The notes under the pieces: generated by a model | What the model saw: only the letters and a program-made list of their open reading frames with translations | Databases searched by the model: none | What the model was told of the DNA's origin: nothing | Shown: piece by piece, positions 24,093-33,885 of the stretch | How positions within the stretch are numbered: position 1 is the stretch's first letter | How the letters are laid out: each line of letters opens with the position of its first letter | Program-made: the position numbers and the translations under genes | Source of the DNA: Dendrocalamus latiflorus | Lineage: Eukaryota; Streptophyta; Magnoliopsida; Poales; Poaceae | Assembly (NCBI GenBank): GCA_017311315.1 | Contig: CM029620.1 | Location: 2,714,056-2,778,055, forward strand | Length of the DNA: 64,000 nucleotides | Direction: 5' to 3'

Positions 24093-24362
24093 ATGCGTCA
24101 ACCGGCCGTCCTCTGCACGACGCCTTCGCCTCAACACCGTGGGGACTTCGGCGGCCTTCGTCTCGACGCCGGACGAACTTCGCCGGCGTCGCGGCCATGG
24201 AAGGAGCATGCATGGCAGCTCCGGCGCTGCCATGAGACGCTCTTCTATGCCGAGGTGGGCAACCGCGGCCCCGGCGCTGGCACCGGCAAGCATGCCAAGA
24301 GGGGCGGCGTCAAGACCGTCGAGGCCTGCACCCAGGGCCGCGACCGAAGACCTGCTCCGTGA
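24093..24362 (+). pseudogene. Possible pectinesterase C-terminal fragment in T2
   Basis: The frame contains SRPWKEH and, about 20 residues on, ETLFYAEVGNRGPGAGTGK. Plant pectin methylesterases have a GRPWK..S motif and a C-terminal F/Y-x-E-[YF]-x-N-x-GPGA-x-T-x-R segment, which this resembles from memory. In real enzymes the two are farther apart, so this would be a shortened or spliced fragment. No other enzyme motifs are seen. The match is suggestive only; the frame has no catalytic residues and would not make an enzyme. Confidence 0.3.
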
Positions 24363-24601
24363 GACCGTGACCAGGGCGGCACCCCCAAGCTTTGCCCCGC
24401 TGAAGTCCTGTCTCAGCGCGTCCGTCATGCCGAGCCGAAGCCCAAGACACGGACGAGGTCGACGTCCGCTCAGCCACGCGAAGGCCCACTGCTGCGGAGG
24501 CCGACGCGAAGCCCGCGGGTGCGAAGTCCGACGCGAAGCCCGCTGGGGCGAAGGCCGACGCGAAGTCCGTATGGAGCTCAGAGAAGGAGTGCGAAGGCTT
24601 G

Positions 24602-24808
24602 AATCGAAGGCGGCTTCACCCTTGCGGAAGTCGTGGCGTGGAAGGCGGGATCGGCTTGCTCCGCCCACGTTGCGGTGACCGCAGCCCTGCTGGTGTCCCT
24701 CCTGGTGGCGGCGCAGGCGTCGGCGGAGACATGCACGTCATGCAACCTGTGCTTTGGCGTCATCTCACGCAGCTGCTCCGGCTCTGTCGAGTGCGCGCGG
24801 AGCTGACA
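24602..24808 (+). pseudogene. Possible fragment of a small secreted Cys-rich protein in T2
   Basis: A frame ending at the TGA at 24806-24808 shows a hydrophobic run (VAVTAALLVSLLVAAQASA) with an AxA-like cleavage end, followed directly by a cysteine-rich tail (ETCTSCNLCF then SCSGSVEC). This looks like a signal peptide joined to a small Cys-rich mature peptide. There is no ATG in this frame before an upstream stop, so it is not a complete gene. The family is not recognised and chance in GC-rich DNA is possible. Confidence 0.25.
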
Positions 24809-25269
24809 GCATGAAGATCCCTTCGGCATGGAGCCCAGCCACGCATGACCGGCGGAGACGGCGCGTAAGCTCCGCATGTGTTCACAAGGAAGGCGCAGCG
24901 GTGCCCACCTTTCTGGTGTCGGTCGTAAGCGCCGCATCTCACGACGGAGCCTCCGCTAGCATCGTGCAGCCGTCCCACCTGGTACGTACTGCATTTGGGT
25001 ACCTGCAAAGCCATACTAAATTCCCGTTGCAGTTCTTGCGTGCATGGCTTTAAGGAGTTGGTTATGCAGCGCATTATTTATTGGGGCTGCAGTTTTATTC
25101 TCAGAGCATTTGATTTAGCCGCGTTTGCTTCTCCGGTTTTGGCTTGCTCTGGGCTCCCGTAGTACCAAATGTTGTTCTGGGGCTGCGCTCTGGAGCGTTT
25201 TGTTGCCGCGAGGTTTTGGCTATTTCTTTTCGTGCCTTTGTGTTGGTCCTCGCTTTTGGTTTAAATCGC

Positions 25270-26400
25270 ACGATTGCCTTGAGCGTCGGCGTACTCTGCG
25301 GAGTATAAATAAGACGTAGCGTTGAGCCTAGCTCCGCACGCATGATGTCTACGGACTTTAAAAAAGACGTGACCGTCGAGGCATTCCTCCGCACGCGCGA
25401 GTCCACAGACTATAAATAAGACGTAGCGTTGAGCCTAGCTCCGCACGCACCAGTCTACGGACTTTAAATAAGACGTAGCGTTGAGCCTAGCTCCGCACGC
25501 ACCAGTCTACGGACTTTAAATAAGACATAGCGTTGAGCCTAGCTCCGCACGCGAGAGTCCGTGGACTATAAATAAGACGTAGCGTTGAGCCTAGCTCCGC
25601 ACACACCAGTCTACGGACTTTAAATAAGACGCAACGGGGGGAAGCCTCCGCGCGCACTCTACAGAGTATAAATAAGACGTAGCGTTGAGCCTAGCTCCAC
25701 ACGCATGATGTCTATGGACTTTAAAAAAGACGTGACCGTCGAGGCATTCCTCCGCACGCGCGAGTCCACGGACTATAAATAAGACGTAGCGTTGAGCCTA
25801 GCTCCGCACGCATGATGTCTACGGACTTTAAAAAAGACGTGACCGTCGAGGCATTCCTCCGCACGCACGAGTCCACGGACTATAAATAAGACGTAGCGTT
25901 GAGCCTAGCTCCGCACGCATGATGTCTACGGACTTGAAAAAAGACATGACCGTCGAGGCATTCCTCCGCACGCGCGAGTCCACAGACTATAAATAAGACG
26001 TAGCGTTGAGCCTAGCTCCGCACGCACCAGTCTACGGACTTTAAATAAGACATAGCGTTGAGCCTAGCTCCGCACGCGAGAGTCCGCGGACTATAAATAA
26101 GACGTAGCGTTGAGCCTAGCTCCGCACGCACCAGTCTACGGACTTTAAATAAGATGTAGCGTTGAGCCTAGCTCCGCACGCGAGAGTCCGCGGACTATAA
26201 ATAAGACGTAGCGTTGAGCCTAGCTCCGCACGCACCAGTCTACGGAGTATAAATAAGACGCGGATGTTGTCCCTGCGCAGTCTACGGACTCTAAACAAGA
26301 CGCGAATCCCGCGCACGCCGTGGACATCGTCCTCGCGCATACTCCCCGGAGTATAAACAAGACACGGATGCTGATCCCACGAACTCTACGGAGTATAAAA
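25270..26400 (+). repeat. 52-bp GAGTATAAA-type array of T2
   Basis: Units carry CTACGGACTTTAAATAAGAC or CGGACTATAAATAAGACG followed by GTAGCGTTGAGCCTAGCTCC. Neighbouring copies are 52 bp apart (for example 25451 and 25503); an alternating two-unit form with GACCGTCGAGGCATTCCTCC also occurs. The core GTAGCGTTGAG is shared with T1 (17410-17550). Confidence 0.9.
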
Positions 26401-26527
26401 ATTGGGAAATGGCCGAGACACTAGGGAGTGCCTCGCCTTAATGATGCAGTACCTGGATGTCGCACCTTTGAGCGCGTTACACCAGGGAGTGTATCACTCC
26501 TTTTTGAAGGTAGGGAAACGACAGCAT

Positions 26528-26868
26528 CGCCTCGGCGCTCGACGACACGGCTTCGGCGCTCGACTCCGCCGTCCGCCTTGTAGGCATCGCCTCGGTGGGA
26601 CTACACGTCTTCGGCGCTCGACTTCGCCGTCCGCCTCGTAGGCATCGCCTCGGCGGGACGGCACGTCTTCGGTGCTCGACGACACGGCTTTGGCGCTCGA
26701 CTCCGCCGTCCGCCTCGTAGGCATCGCCTCGGCGGGACGACACGTCTTCGGCGCTCGACTCCGCCGTCCGCCTCGTAGGCATCGCCTCGGCGGGACGGCA
26801 CGTCTTCGGCGCACGACGACACGGCTTCGGTGCTCGACTCCGCCCTACCTCCGCGTGCGTAGTGCCCC
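26528..26868 (+). repeat. 79-bp-type array of T2, first block
   Basis: Units contain GGCATCGCCTCGGCGGGACG and CGTCTTCGGCGCTCGACTCC. It is the same family as the block at 28385-29215, so this repeat type flanks the 97-bp array on both sides. Confidence 0.85.
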
Positions 26869-28375
26869 CGGCCTACGCCGCAAGCGCCCGCTCTTCGCGG
26901 GCACTCCTTTTTTGAAGGTAGGGGAACGACGGTCCCGCCTCCCTACCTCGGCGTGCGTAGTGCCTTCGGCCTACGCTCCAAGCGCCCGCTCTTCGCGGGC
27001 ACCCTTTTTGAAGGTAGGGGAACGGCGGTCTCGCCTCCCTACCTCGGCGTGCGTAGTGCCTTCGGCCTACGCTCCAAGCGCCCGCTCTCCGCGGGCACTC
27101 CTTTTTGAAGGTAGGGGAACGGCGGTCTCGCCTCCCTACCTCGGCGTGCGTAGTGCCTTCGCCTACGCTCCAAGCGCCCGCTCTCCGCGGGCACTCCTTT
27201 TTGAAGGTAGGGGAACGGCGGTCTCGCCTCCCGACCTCGGCGTGCGTAGTGCCTTCGGCCTACGCTCCAAGCGCCCGCTCTCCGCGGGCACTCCTTTTTG
27301 AAGGTAGGAGAACGGCGGTCTCGCCTCCCTACCTCGGCGTGCGTAGTGCCTTCGGCCTACGCTCCAAGCGCCCGCTCTCCGCGGGCACTCCGTTTTGAAG
27401 GTAGGGGAACGGCGGTCTCGCCTCCCTACCTCGGCGTGCGTAGTGCCTTCGCCTACGCTCCAAGCGCCCGCTCTCCGCGGGCACTCCCTTTTGAAGGTAG
27501 GGGAACGGCGGTCTCGCCTCCCTACCTCAGCGTGCGTAGTGCCTTCGCCTACGCTCCAAGCGCCCGCTCTCCGCGGGCACTCCTTTTTGAAGGTAGGGGA
27601 ACGGCGGTCTCGCCTCCCTACCTCGGCGTGCGTAGTGCCTTCGGCCTACGCTCCAAGCGCCCGCTCTCCGCGGGCACTCCTTTTTGAAGGTAGGGGAACG
27701 GCGGTCTCGCCTCCCGACCTGGGCGTGCGTAGTGCCTTCGCCTACGCTCCAAGCGCCCGCTCTCCGCGGGCACACCTTTTTGAAGGTAGGGGAACGGCGG
27801 TCTCGCCTCCCGACCTCGGCGTGCGTAGTGCCCCCGGTCTACGCCGCAAGAGCCCGCTCTTCGCGGGCACTCCTTTTTGAAGGTAGGGGAACGGCGGTCT
27901 CGCCTCCCTACCTCCGCGTGCGTAGTGCCCCCAGCCTACGCCGCAAGCGCCCGCTCTTCGCGGGCACTCCTTTTTGAAGGTAGGGGAACGGCGGTCTCGT
28001 CTCCCTACCTCGGCGTGCGTAGTGCCCCCGGCCTACGTTCCAAGCGCCCGCTCTCCGCGGGCACTCCTTCTTGAAGGTATGGGAACGGCGGTCTCGCCTC
28101 CCTACCTCGCCGTGCGTAGTGCCTTCGGCCTACGCTCCAAGCGCCCGCTCTCTTCGGGCACTCCTTTTTGAAGGTAGGGGAACGGCGGTCTCGCCTCCCC
28201 ACCTCGGCGTGCGTAGTGCCTTCGGCCTACGCTCCAAGCGCCCGCTCTCCGCGGGCACTCCTTTTTGAATGTAGGGGAGCGGCGGTCTCGCCCCCTACCC
28301 CGTCTTGCGTAGTGCCTTCGGCCTACGCTCCAACCGCCCGCTCTCCGCGGGTACTCTTTGCAGGTAGGGGAAAGG
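26869..28375 (+). repeat. 97-bp tandem array of T2
   Basis: About fifteen copies have an exact 97-bp period (for example 27298, 27395). Each unit runs GAAGGTAGGGGAACGGCGGT ... CGTGCGTAGTGCCTTCGGCC ... GCCCGCTCTCCGCGGGC ... CTCCTTTTT. GCCCGC-N5-GCGGGC is a 6-bp stem followed within ten bases by a T run. Long open frames on both strands come from the repeat and are not genes. Confidence 0.95.
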
Positions 28376-28384
28376 GTCCCCCGA

Positions 28385-29215
28385 GGCGATCCAGCGTCTT
28401 CGGCGCTCGACGGCACGCCTCCGGCGCTCGACCCCGCTGTCCGCCTTGAAGGCATCGCCTCGGTGGGACGGCGCGTCTTCGGCGCTCGATGGCATGCCTC
28501 CGGCGCTCGACTACGCTCTCCACCTCGAAGGCATCGCCTCGGTGGGACGGCACATCTTCCGCGCTCGACGGCGCGCCCCCGTCGCTCGGCTCCGCTGTCC
28601 GCCTCGAAGGCATCGCCTCGGTGGGACGGCACGTCTTCGGTGCTCGACGGCGCATCCCCGTCGCTCGGCTCCGCTGTCCGCCTCGAAGGCATCGCCTCGG
28701 TGGGACGGCATGTCTTCGGCGCTCGACAGCACGCCTTCGGCGCTCGACTCCGCTGTCCGCCTCGAAGGCATCGCCTGGGTGGGACGGCGCGTCTTCGCCG
28801 CTCGACGGCACGCCTCCGGCGCTCGACTACGCTGTCCGCCTCGAAGGCATCGCCTCGGTGGGACGGCACGTCTTCGGGGCTCGACGGCGCGCCCCCGTCG
28901 CTCGGCTCCGCTGTCCGCCTCGAAGGCATCGCCTCGGTGGGACGGCACGTCTTCGGCGCTCGACGGCGCGCCCCCGTCGCTCGGCTCCGCTGTCCCCCTC
29001 GAAGGCATCGCCTCGGTGGGACGGCACGTCTTCGGCGCTCGACAGCACGCCTTCGGCGCTCGACTCCGCTGTCTGCCTCGAAGGCATCGCCTCGGTGGGA
29101 CGGCGCGTCTTCGCCGCTCGACGGCACGCCTCCGGCGCTCGACTACGCTGTCTGCCTCGAAGGCATCTCCTCGGTGGGACGGCACACCTTCGGCGCCCAA
29201 CTTCACGGATTTCTT
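28385..29215 (+). repeat. 79-bp tandem array of T2, second block
   Basis: The unit starts GGCATCGCCTCGGTGGGACG and recurs at 28451 and 28530, a 79-bp period, for about ten copies. Internal half-repeats (CGGCGCTCGAC) suggest it grew from a shorter unit. Large overlapping frames of up to 341 codons on both strands are repeat artefacts. Confidence 0.93.
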
Positions 29216-29354
29216 CGGAGGCATTGCCTCCGGGGTCTGTGAGCTACCAGTTGCATCGGCACCCTCACGCTTGCTTTCAGGGAACGGGGGGCTGTGGTGG
29301 TTGATCACGCCAGCTCGCCCATCGGGACCTCAGCGCTTGCTGTCAAGGGAGTAC

Positions 29355-29656
29355 TGTTGTAGGGGTGGCCCAACCCCCGTGACTGGGCCGTGCAACTAGT
29401 CCAACATGTAATAGGCCCAATAGTGTAGAGGAATATACCAGTGTAAATATACCAATGAACCCTCATCCTTTGTAAATACCAAGGGGTAGAATGGGGATTT
29501 CCCATTCTACCCCTCTCATATGTATAAATCCCCCCAGGAGGGGCAAAGGGGGGATGATTCCCTCATTCTTACTCAACTCCCCCACACAGACTTGGCTCCT
29601 CTCCTCCTCTACTTCCACTAGTCCCCTCTGTCTTTGTTTGGCCCGTAGCCACAACA
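29355..29656 (+). repeat. 3' LTR of T2
   Basis: 302 bp. It differs from the 5' LTR at four positions: one next to the TATA box (TATAAAT at 29523-29529 instead of TATAAAA), two in the CT-rich tract and one five bases from the end. A weak purine run (AAGGGAG) precedes it. Confidence 0.93.
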
Positions 29657-31525
29657 ATAATCCTTTATTAGCTCAAGCCATCTCCTTTGTCTCATATTGA
29701 GATCAGGTTGGGTAAAAATATACTTCAAACTTTTGTGATCAGTGTAGATCTCACAACGGTTACCGATCAAATAATGCCTCCATATTTTTAAAGCATGCAC
29801 CACGGCAGCAAGCTCTAAATCATGGGTTGGATAGTTTCCTTCGTGAGGTTGCAATTGCCTTGAAGCATATGCTACTACCTTTCCCTCTTGCATCAGAACA
29901 CAGCCTAATCCTTGCCTTGAGGCATCACAAAAGACATCAAAATCCTTTCTAATATCCGGAAGGGTTAACACTGGTGCAGAAGTTAGCCTTCTCTTTAGTT
30001 CTTGAAAACTGTCCTCACACGATTTACTCCATTCAAACTTCTTTTCCTTCTTTAGCAACTGGGTGAGAGGTCTTGCAAGCTTGGAGAATCCTTCAATAAA
30101 GCGACGATAGTAACCAGCCAATCCCAAAAAGCTTCTGATCTCAGATACTGACTTAGGTTGTGTCCAATTGAGCACATCATTTACTTTATCGGGGTCTACG
30201 GACACTCCTCCTGCAGAAATTACATGACCTAGGAAAGCTACTTTCTTCAACCAAAACTCACACTTGCTAAACTTGGCATACAACTGGTTTTCTCTGAGCT
30301 TTTCCAAAACTATCCTCAAATGTTCTGCATGTTCTTCCTCATTCTTGGAGTATATCAAAATATCATCGATGAATACAACCACAAATTTATCCAAATATTC
30401 CATGAACACCTTATTCATCAGATTCATGAAATATGCGGGGGCATTGGTTAGGCCAAAAGATATCACTGTATACTCACACAATCCATAACGGGTAGCAAAT
30501 GCTGTCTTGGATATGTCTTCTGGTCTTATCTTCAACTGGTGGTAACCTGATCGAAGATCGATCTTTGAGAAGACACATGATCCTTTCAACTGATCAAACA
30601 GATCATCTATTCTGGACAAAGGGTACTTGTTCTTGATCGTCACATCGTTCAAAGATCGATAGTCCACACACATACGAAGACTACCATCCTTCTTCTTCAC
30701 TAGAAGTACTGGTGCTCCCCAGGGTGACGAGCTTGGTCTTACAAAACCTTTATCTTGCAACTCTTCATTTTGCTTCTTAACTTCTGCCAAGTCATTTGCA
30801 GACATACGATAAGGTCTCTTGGAAATCGGAGCTGTACCAGGTACCAGGTTGATGACAAACTCAATTTCCATGTCTGGTGGCATTCCCGGTAAATCTTCAG
30901 GAAACACATCTGGGTATTCACTTACTATAGGCACCTTTTCCAAAGTTACTTCCTTCAAACTGTTCAGCCCACACCTATTCTGAGAAGATGTGTTTGACTT
31001 ATACCTTACTTTGATTCCATCCGAATTGGTAATGGTAACAGCACGATCGGCACAATCTATCTGTCCTTTATACTTGGTTAACCAATCCATACCAAGTATT
31101 ATATCTAAGCTCTTGGAATCTATTATAATAAGATTCGCTAAGAACTTTACTCCATTTATATCCATAGTTGCGCTAGGGCAAACTGTGTTAGTCCTCATTT
31201 CCTTTCCAGGGGATTGGACTAGCATAGGGTTCTTTAGTTTACGAACATCCCAATTATATCTTTCAACAAAATATTTCGACACAAAAGAATGTGAAGCTCC
31301 AGAATCAAATAATGCTGATGCAGGTACTGAGTTGACAAGGAACTTACCCAGAACTACGTCGGGTGCATCCTGGGCTGCCTCCGCAGTGACATGGTTAAGA
31401 TGTCCTCTGCTCATCGTCTGTGGAGTCCTTGGAGTTTGTGGTGCCCCACGGCCTTGTCCTGCAGTTGGAGCTCGCGCTGGTGTAGTCCCCAAGTTGAAAC
31501 GAACTGGGGTCACAGCTGGGCGCTT
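29657..31525 (-). pseudogene. G2 pol, first part: protease, reverse transcriptase, RNase H
   Basis: On the minus strand the protease comes first (ALFDSGASHSFVS, then IILGMDWL). Reverse transcriptase follows with KKKDGSLRMCVDYRSLN, FSKIDLRSGYHQ and the catalytic box FIDDILIYS, where Phe replaces the commoner Tyr. RNase H is seen as FDVFCDASRQGLGCVL, then AAVVHALKIWRHYL and IYTDHKSLKY. The frame is uninterrupted over this stretch. It ends in RRWLELIKDY at 29657, where T2 inserted, and continues at 23047. It follows gag after the TAG at 31526-31528. If intact it would copy element RNA to DNA. Confidence 0.95.
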
Positions 31526-32488
31526 CTAGGGACAGTTGCTGGCATAATGCCCCATGTTCTTGCAGTTGAAGCACTGCACTCCTGCCGCTGAAGTCCTGTT
31601 CTGCTGTGGATGGCCACCATTGCCTGCTCTGGGAGCTTGCGGATTTGGACGAGGTCCTACCGATGGTGTCCTTGGCACACTTGGCATTGAGGGCCTGTTG
31701 AATTGAGGAGGATTGGGGCGAAACCGAGAACTGCTTGCCCCCTGCTGAGCTTGAAACTTCCTCTTCCTTGTCTCATACAGCTGACGCTGAGCATCTTCTT
31801 GTATGAGAGCCTTGTTCACCATGTGCTGGAAAGTTGGGTAGTCATTAGACACCAGCTGCACCTTGAGATTGGGATCAAGTCCCTGCATGAACCTCCAGAT
31901 CTTTGTTGCATCTGAGGTGACATCCTCTGGCGCATACTTGGACAGTTGGGTGAACTTGTTCAGGTATTCTGAAACACTGAGGTTTCCTTGCTGCAGTTGG
32001 TAAAATTCCCTCTTCTTCATTTCCATTATTCCCGTAGGAATATGCGCAGTGCGGAAAGCCTCCACAAACTCATCCCAAGTGATGGTTTGTACATTTTGAT
32101 GGGCGGCGCAGTAGTTTTCCCACCAATTAGCAGCAATTCCTTTGAGTTGGTGGGCAGCATACAACACCTTCTCGTGGTCATTGCACTGAGCTAAGTTCAA
32201 CTTCCTCTCCACATCCTTGATCCAATCGTCTGCCTCCAAGGGGTCCACTTATCCAGCAAACGTAGGAGGTCTTGTCCTCATAAATTCTCCCAACTTAGAC
32301 TGTGGAGCTTGGTTGGGTGCCTGCGGAGCTTGCTGTACTTGGTTTTGAGCTAAGGCTTGCAGAAGCTGCAGTTGCATGGCCATCATCTGCTCCAAGTTGG
32401 GCGCTTGAGCAGGAGGTGGTGGAATGTTGTTGTCCGGCTGATTGTTGGTGTCATGGCTGTTGCCAAGGTTGCTCCTTGTGTTCACCAT
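31526..32488 (-). pseudogene. gag of G2
   Basis: It starts MVNTRSNLGNS at 32488. A Pro/Gln-rich N-terminus (QAPNLEQMMAMQLQLLQALA) leads to the capsid domain (PLEADDWIKDVERKL, AANWWENYCAAH, FVEAFRTAHIP, FYQLQQGNLSVSEYL) and a zinc knuckle CFNCKNMGHYASNC near 31545. A TAA at 32249-32251 separates the N-terminus from the capsid, and a TAG at 31526-31528 stands between the zinc knuckle and protease, where related elements usually read through in one frame. The gene is therefore dead. Confidence 0.92.
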
Positions 32489-32751
32489 CTGAAGCGGTTC
32501 CAGGTTTAGCAAAAGGTAAGAGGGAACTAGCATAGGTAAGAGATTAGGGGGAAACTAATAACATCCCAACCCAACACACAGAAGAGAACAAACAACCACT
32601 TAGGGAAAACTTATATTGAAATCAAGATAGTTTTATGAATGGCTGTACCACAAGTGCACATAGGCTTGGCACAGTCCATCTAGCACACCAAAACATAATA
32701 AAGCATTCTAAGAACATGGACATTTATTTGGGTACTACTGACACAACTAAC

Positions 32752-33680
32752 TACTCATCCTCCATGATGATGCGCTCCTCCGGATCCTCCTCGGGGTCCT
32801 CCGCTGGGTCCTCTTCCGGATCCTCCTCCGGGTCCTCCTGGCGCTCATTCACATGGTGTCGCGAACAATCACACTCGGCCGAGGCACGGGGATGGTTACG
32901 ACTGGAGGCAGTCGACCGGGAACGAGATCGGGAACGGAAAAGTTTGCGCCTCTTGCTAGGTTCGCCGATGTCGATGTTGGGTAGAGGACTCGGACGTCGC
33001 ACCTTCTTGCGTGCTGTGAGCCTGGTGCGGAGTCCCGAAAGTCGAGCCGGTGCCTGGTTGTTGGGGACGACAGCTGGTACGGGTGAGGACAGAATGTAGT
33101 CAGCTGCAGCTTTGAGACGTCCCAGCTCGAACTCTGCTGCCTGGCTCTGGAGAAGCTGAGCACGAAGAGTGTCGGAGTGCTGGTAGCTGGAAGTGAGAAG
33201 CATCCGGAGCTGTCCAATTTCCTCCAAAGCTCTAGCATAAGTGACTGCCATCGCCTGCGTGAGCTACACCTGGTGCGACAGTCAAGGATCATCAGCTGGA
33301 ATATCAAAGGGATCTGGATACCTCTGTCCTGCCCGAGGGTTGATGAAGATGCAAAAGGGGGACTGGTGCACAGCATCCTTGTGCATATGGCACAAGTCAT
33401 CAATGGCAAGGCGTGCTGCATCCTGGACAGCATCGAAACAGCGGGTCCTGGGATGTTTGATGGGGTATGTGTGGGAGTTGAATTCCCCATCCCGTGCATA
33501 CAGGAATACCTCCATCGACCAAGAGTCTCGATCCAGGATCCGTGTCTTCCGCCCCCTGAAAATGGGCGGCTGACGGTACTCCAAGCACTGCATCAGCTGC
33601 CGGAGGAGGCTAGCGAATGCTCCAGCATCCTCACCATGAGAGTAATAGTCCCACGGGGCAGCGGAGGTCGAACCGGGCAT
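32752..33680 (-). pseudogene. Extra frame upstream of G2 gag (orf0-like)
   Basis: It starts MPGSTSAAPWDYYSHGEDAG at 33680. The first 130 residues look folded (Trp, Tyr and Cys scattered; RGRKTRILDRDSW). A coiled-coil-like segment (ALEEIGQLRMLLTSS), a basic RSRSRSRS stretch and an acidic tail of EEDPEEDP repeats follow. Two stops (TGA 33282-33284, TAG 33264-33266) lie in the middle in the same frame. I do not recognise the family. An additional open frame upstream of gag has been described, to my memory, for long-LTR rice gypsy elements RIRE3 and RIRE8, and this may correspond to it. Its role is unknown. Confidence 0.6.
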
Positions 33681-33796
33681 CTACAAAGTTGAAATAAAAG
33701 AGAAGATTAGTAAAGGTTTTAACAAGAGAATTTAAAGACAAGAACGAGATACTAAGTAAGAAAAGAGTAGAAGCAAAGAAGCTTATATATTTTTAA

Positions 33797-33830
33797 TATA
33801 CTCCTTTTGTAAATATAAGTCCTTATGGTT
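33797..33830. repeat. Possible Stowaway-type MITE end in the G2 leader
   Basis: TACTCCTTTTGTAAATATAA resembles the CTCCCTCCGT...AAATATAAGT end of grass Stowaway MITEs. Only one end is seen, so this is a weak call. The rest of the leader (33689-33869) shows no gene. Confidence 0.25.
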
Positions 33831-33869
33831 TTACCATTCTAATCTAGGTCTCGTTCTACAGTCAAATTG

Positions 33870-33881
33870 GCTCTGATACCA
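33870..33881 (-). promoter_or_regulatory. tRNA-iMet primer-binding site of G2
   Basis: On the minus strand TGGTATCAGAGC lies four bases after the 5' LTR end. It is an exact 12-base complement of the initiator tRNA-Met 3' end. Confidence 0.93.
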
Positions 33882-33885
33882 TCTC

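Larger units (their letters stand above)
23370..25269 (+). other. Unique GC-rich region of T2, possible captured host sequence
   Basis: No retrotransposon domain is present. Several open frames exist but most look like GC-rich noise. Two stretches resemble pieces of plant genes and are listed separately (24093-24362 and 24602-24808). From about 24950 to 25265 the composition becomes T-rich, like an untranslated or intronic sequence. The stretch could be host DNA picked up by the element, but this is inference. Confidence 0.4.
23048..29656 (+). mobile_element. Non-autonomous repeat-rich LTR element T2
   Basis: Two 302-bp LTRs (23048-23349, 29355-29656) bound it, with target duplications ATAAT at 23043-23047 and 29657-29661. 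A T1-like primer site follows the 5' LTR. There is no gag, protease, RT or integrase. About 1.9 kb of unique GC-rich sequence is followed by four blocks of tandem repeats filling about 25270-29215. The LTR termini (TGTTGTAGGGG...ACAACA), primer site and TATA-bearing monomers tie it to T1. I count four substitutions between the LTRs, so it inserted recently. Proteins must come from another element. Confidence 0.92.

Noticed and set aside
26869..28375. Bacterial-type terminators in the 97-bp units
   Set aside because: The stem and T run look similar but the context is a plant retrotransposon; reported only as a structural oddity.
26494..29399. Long open frames (up to 341 codons) on both strands
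   Set aside because: They overlap in all frames across GC-rich 97-bp and 79-bp tandem repeats. The 97-bp period is not a multiple of three, and the frames show no domain.
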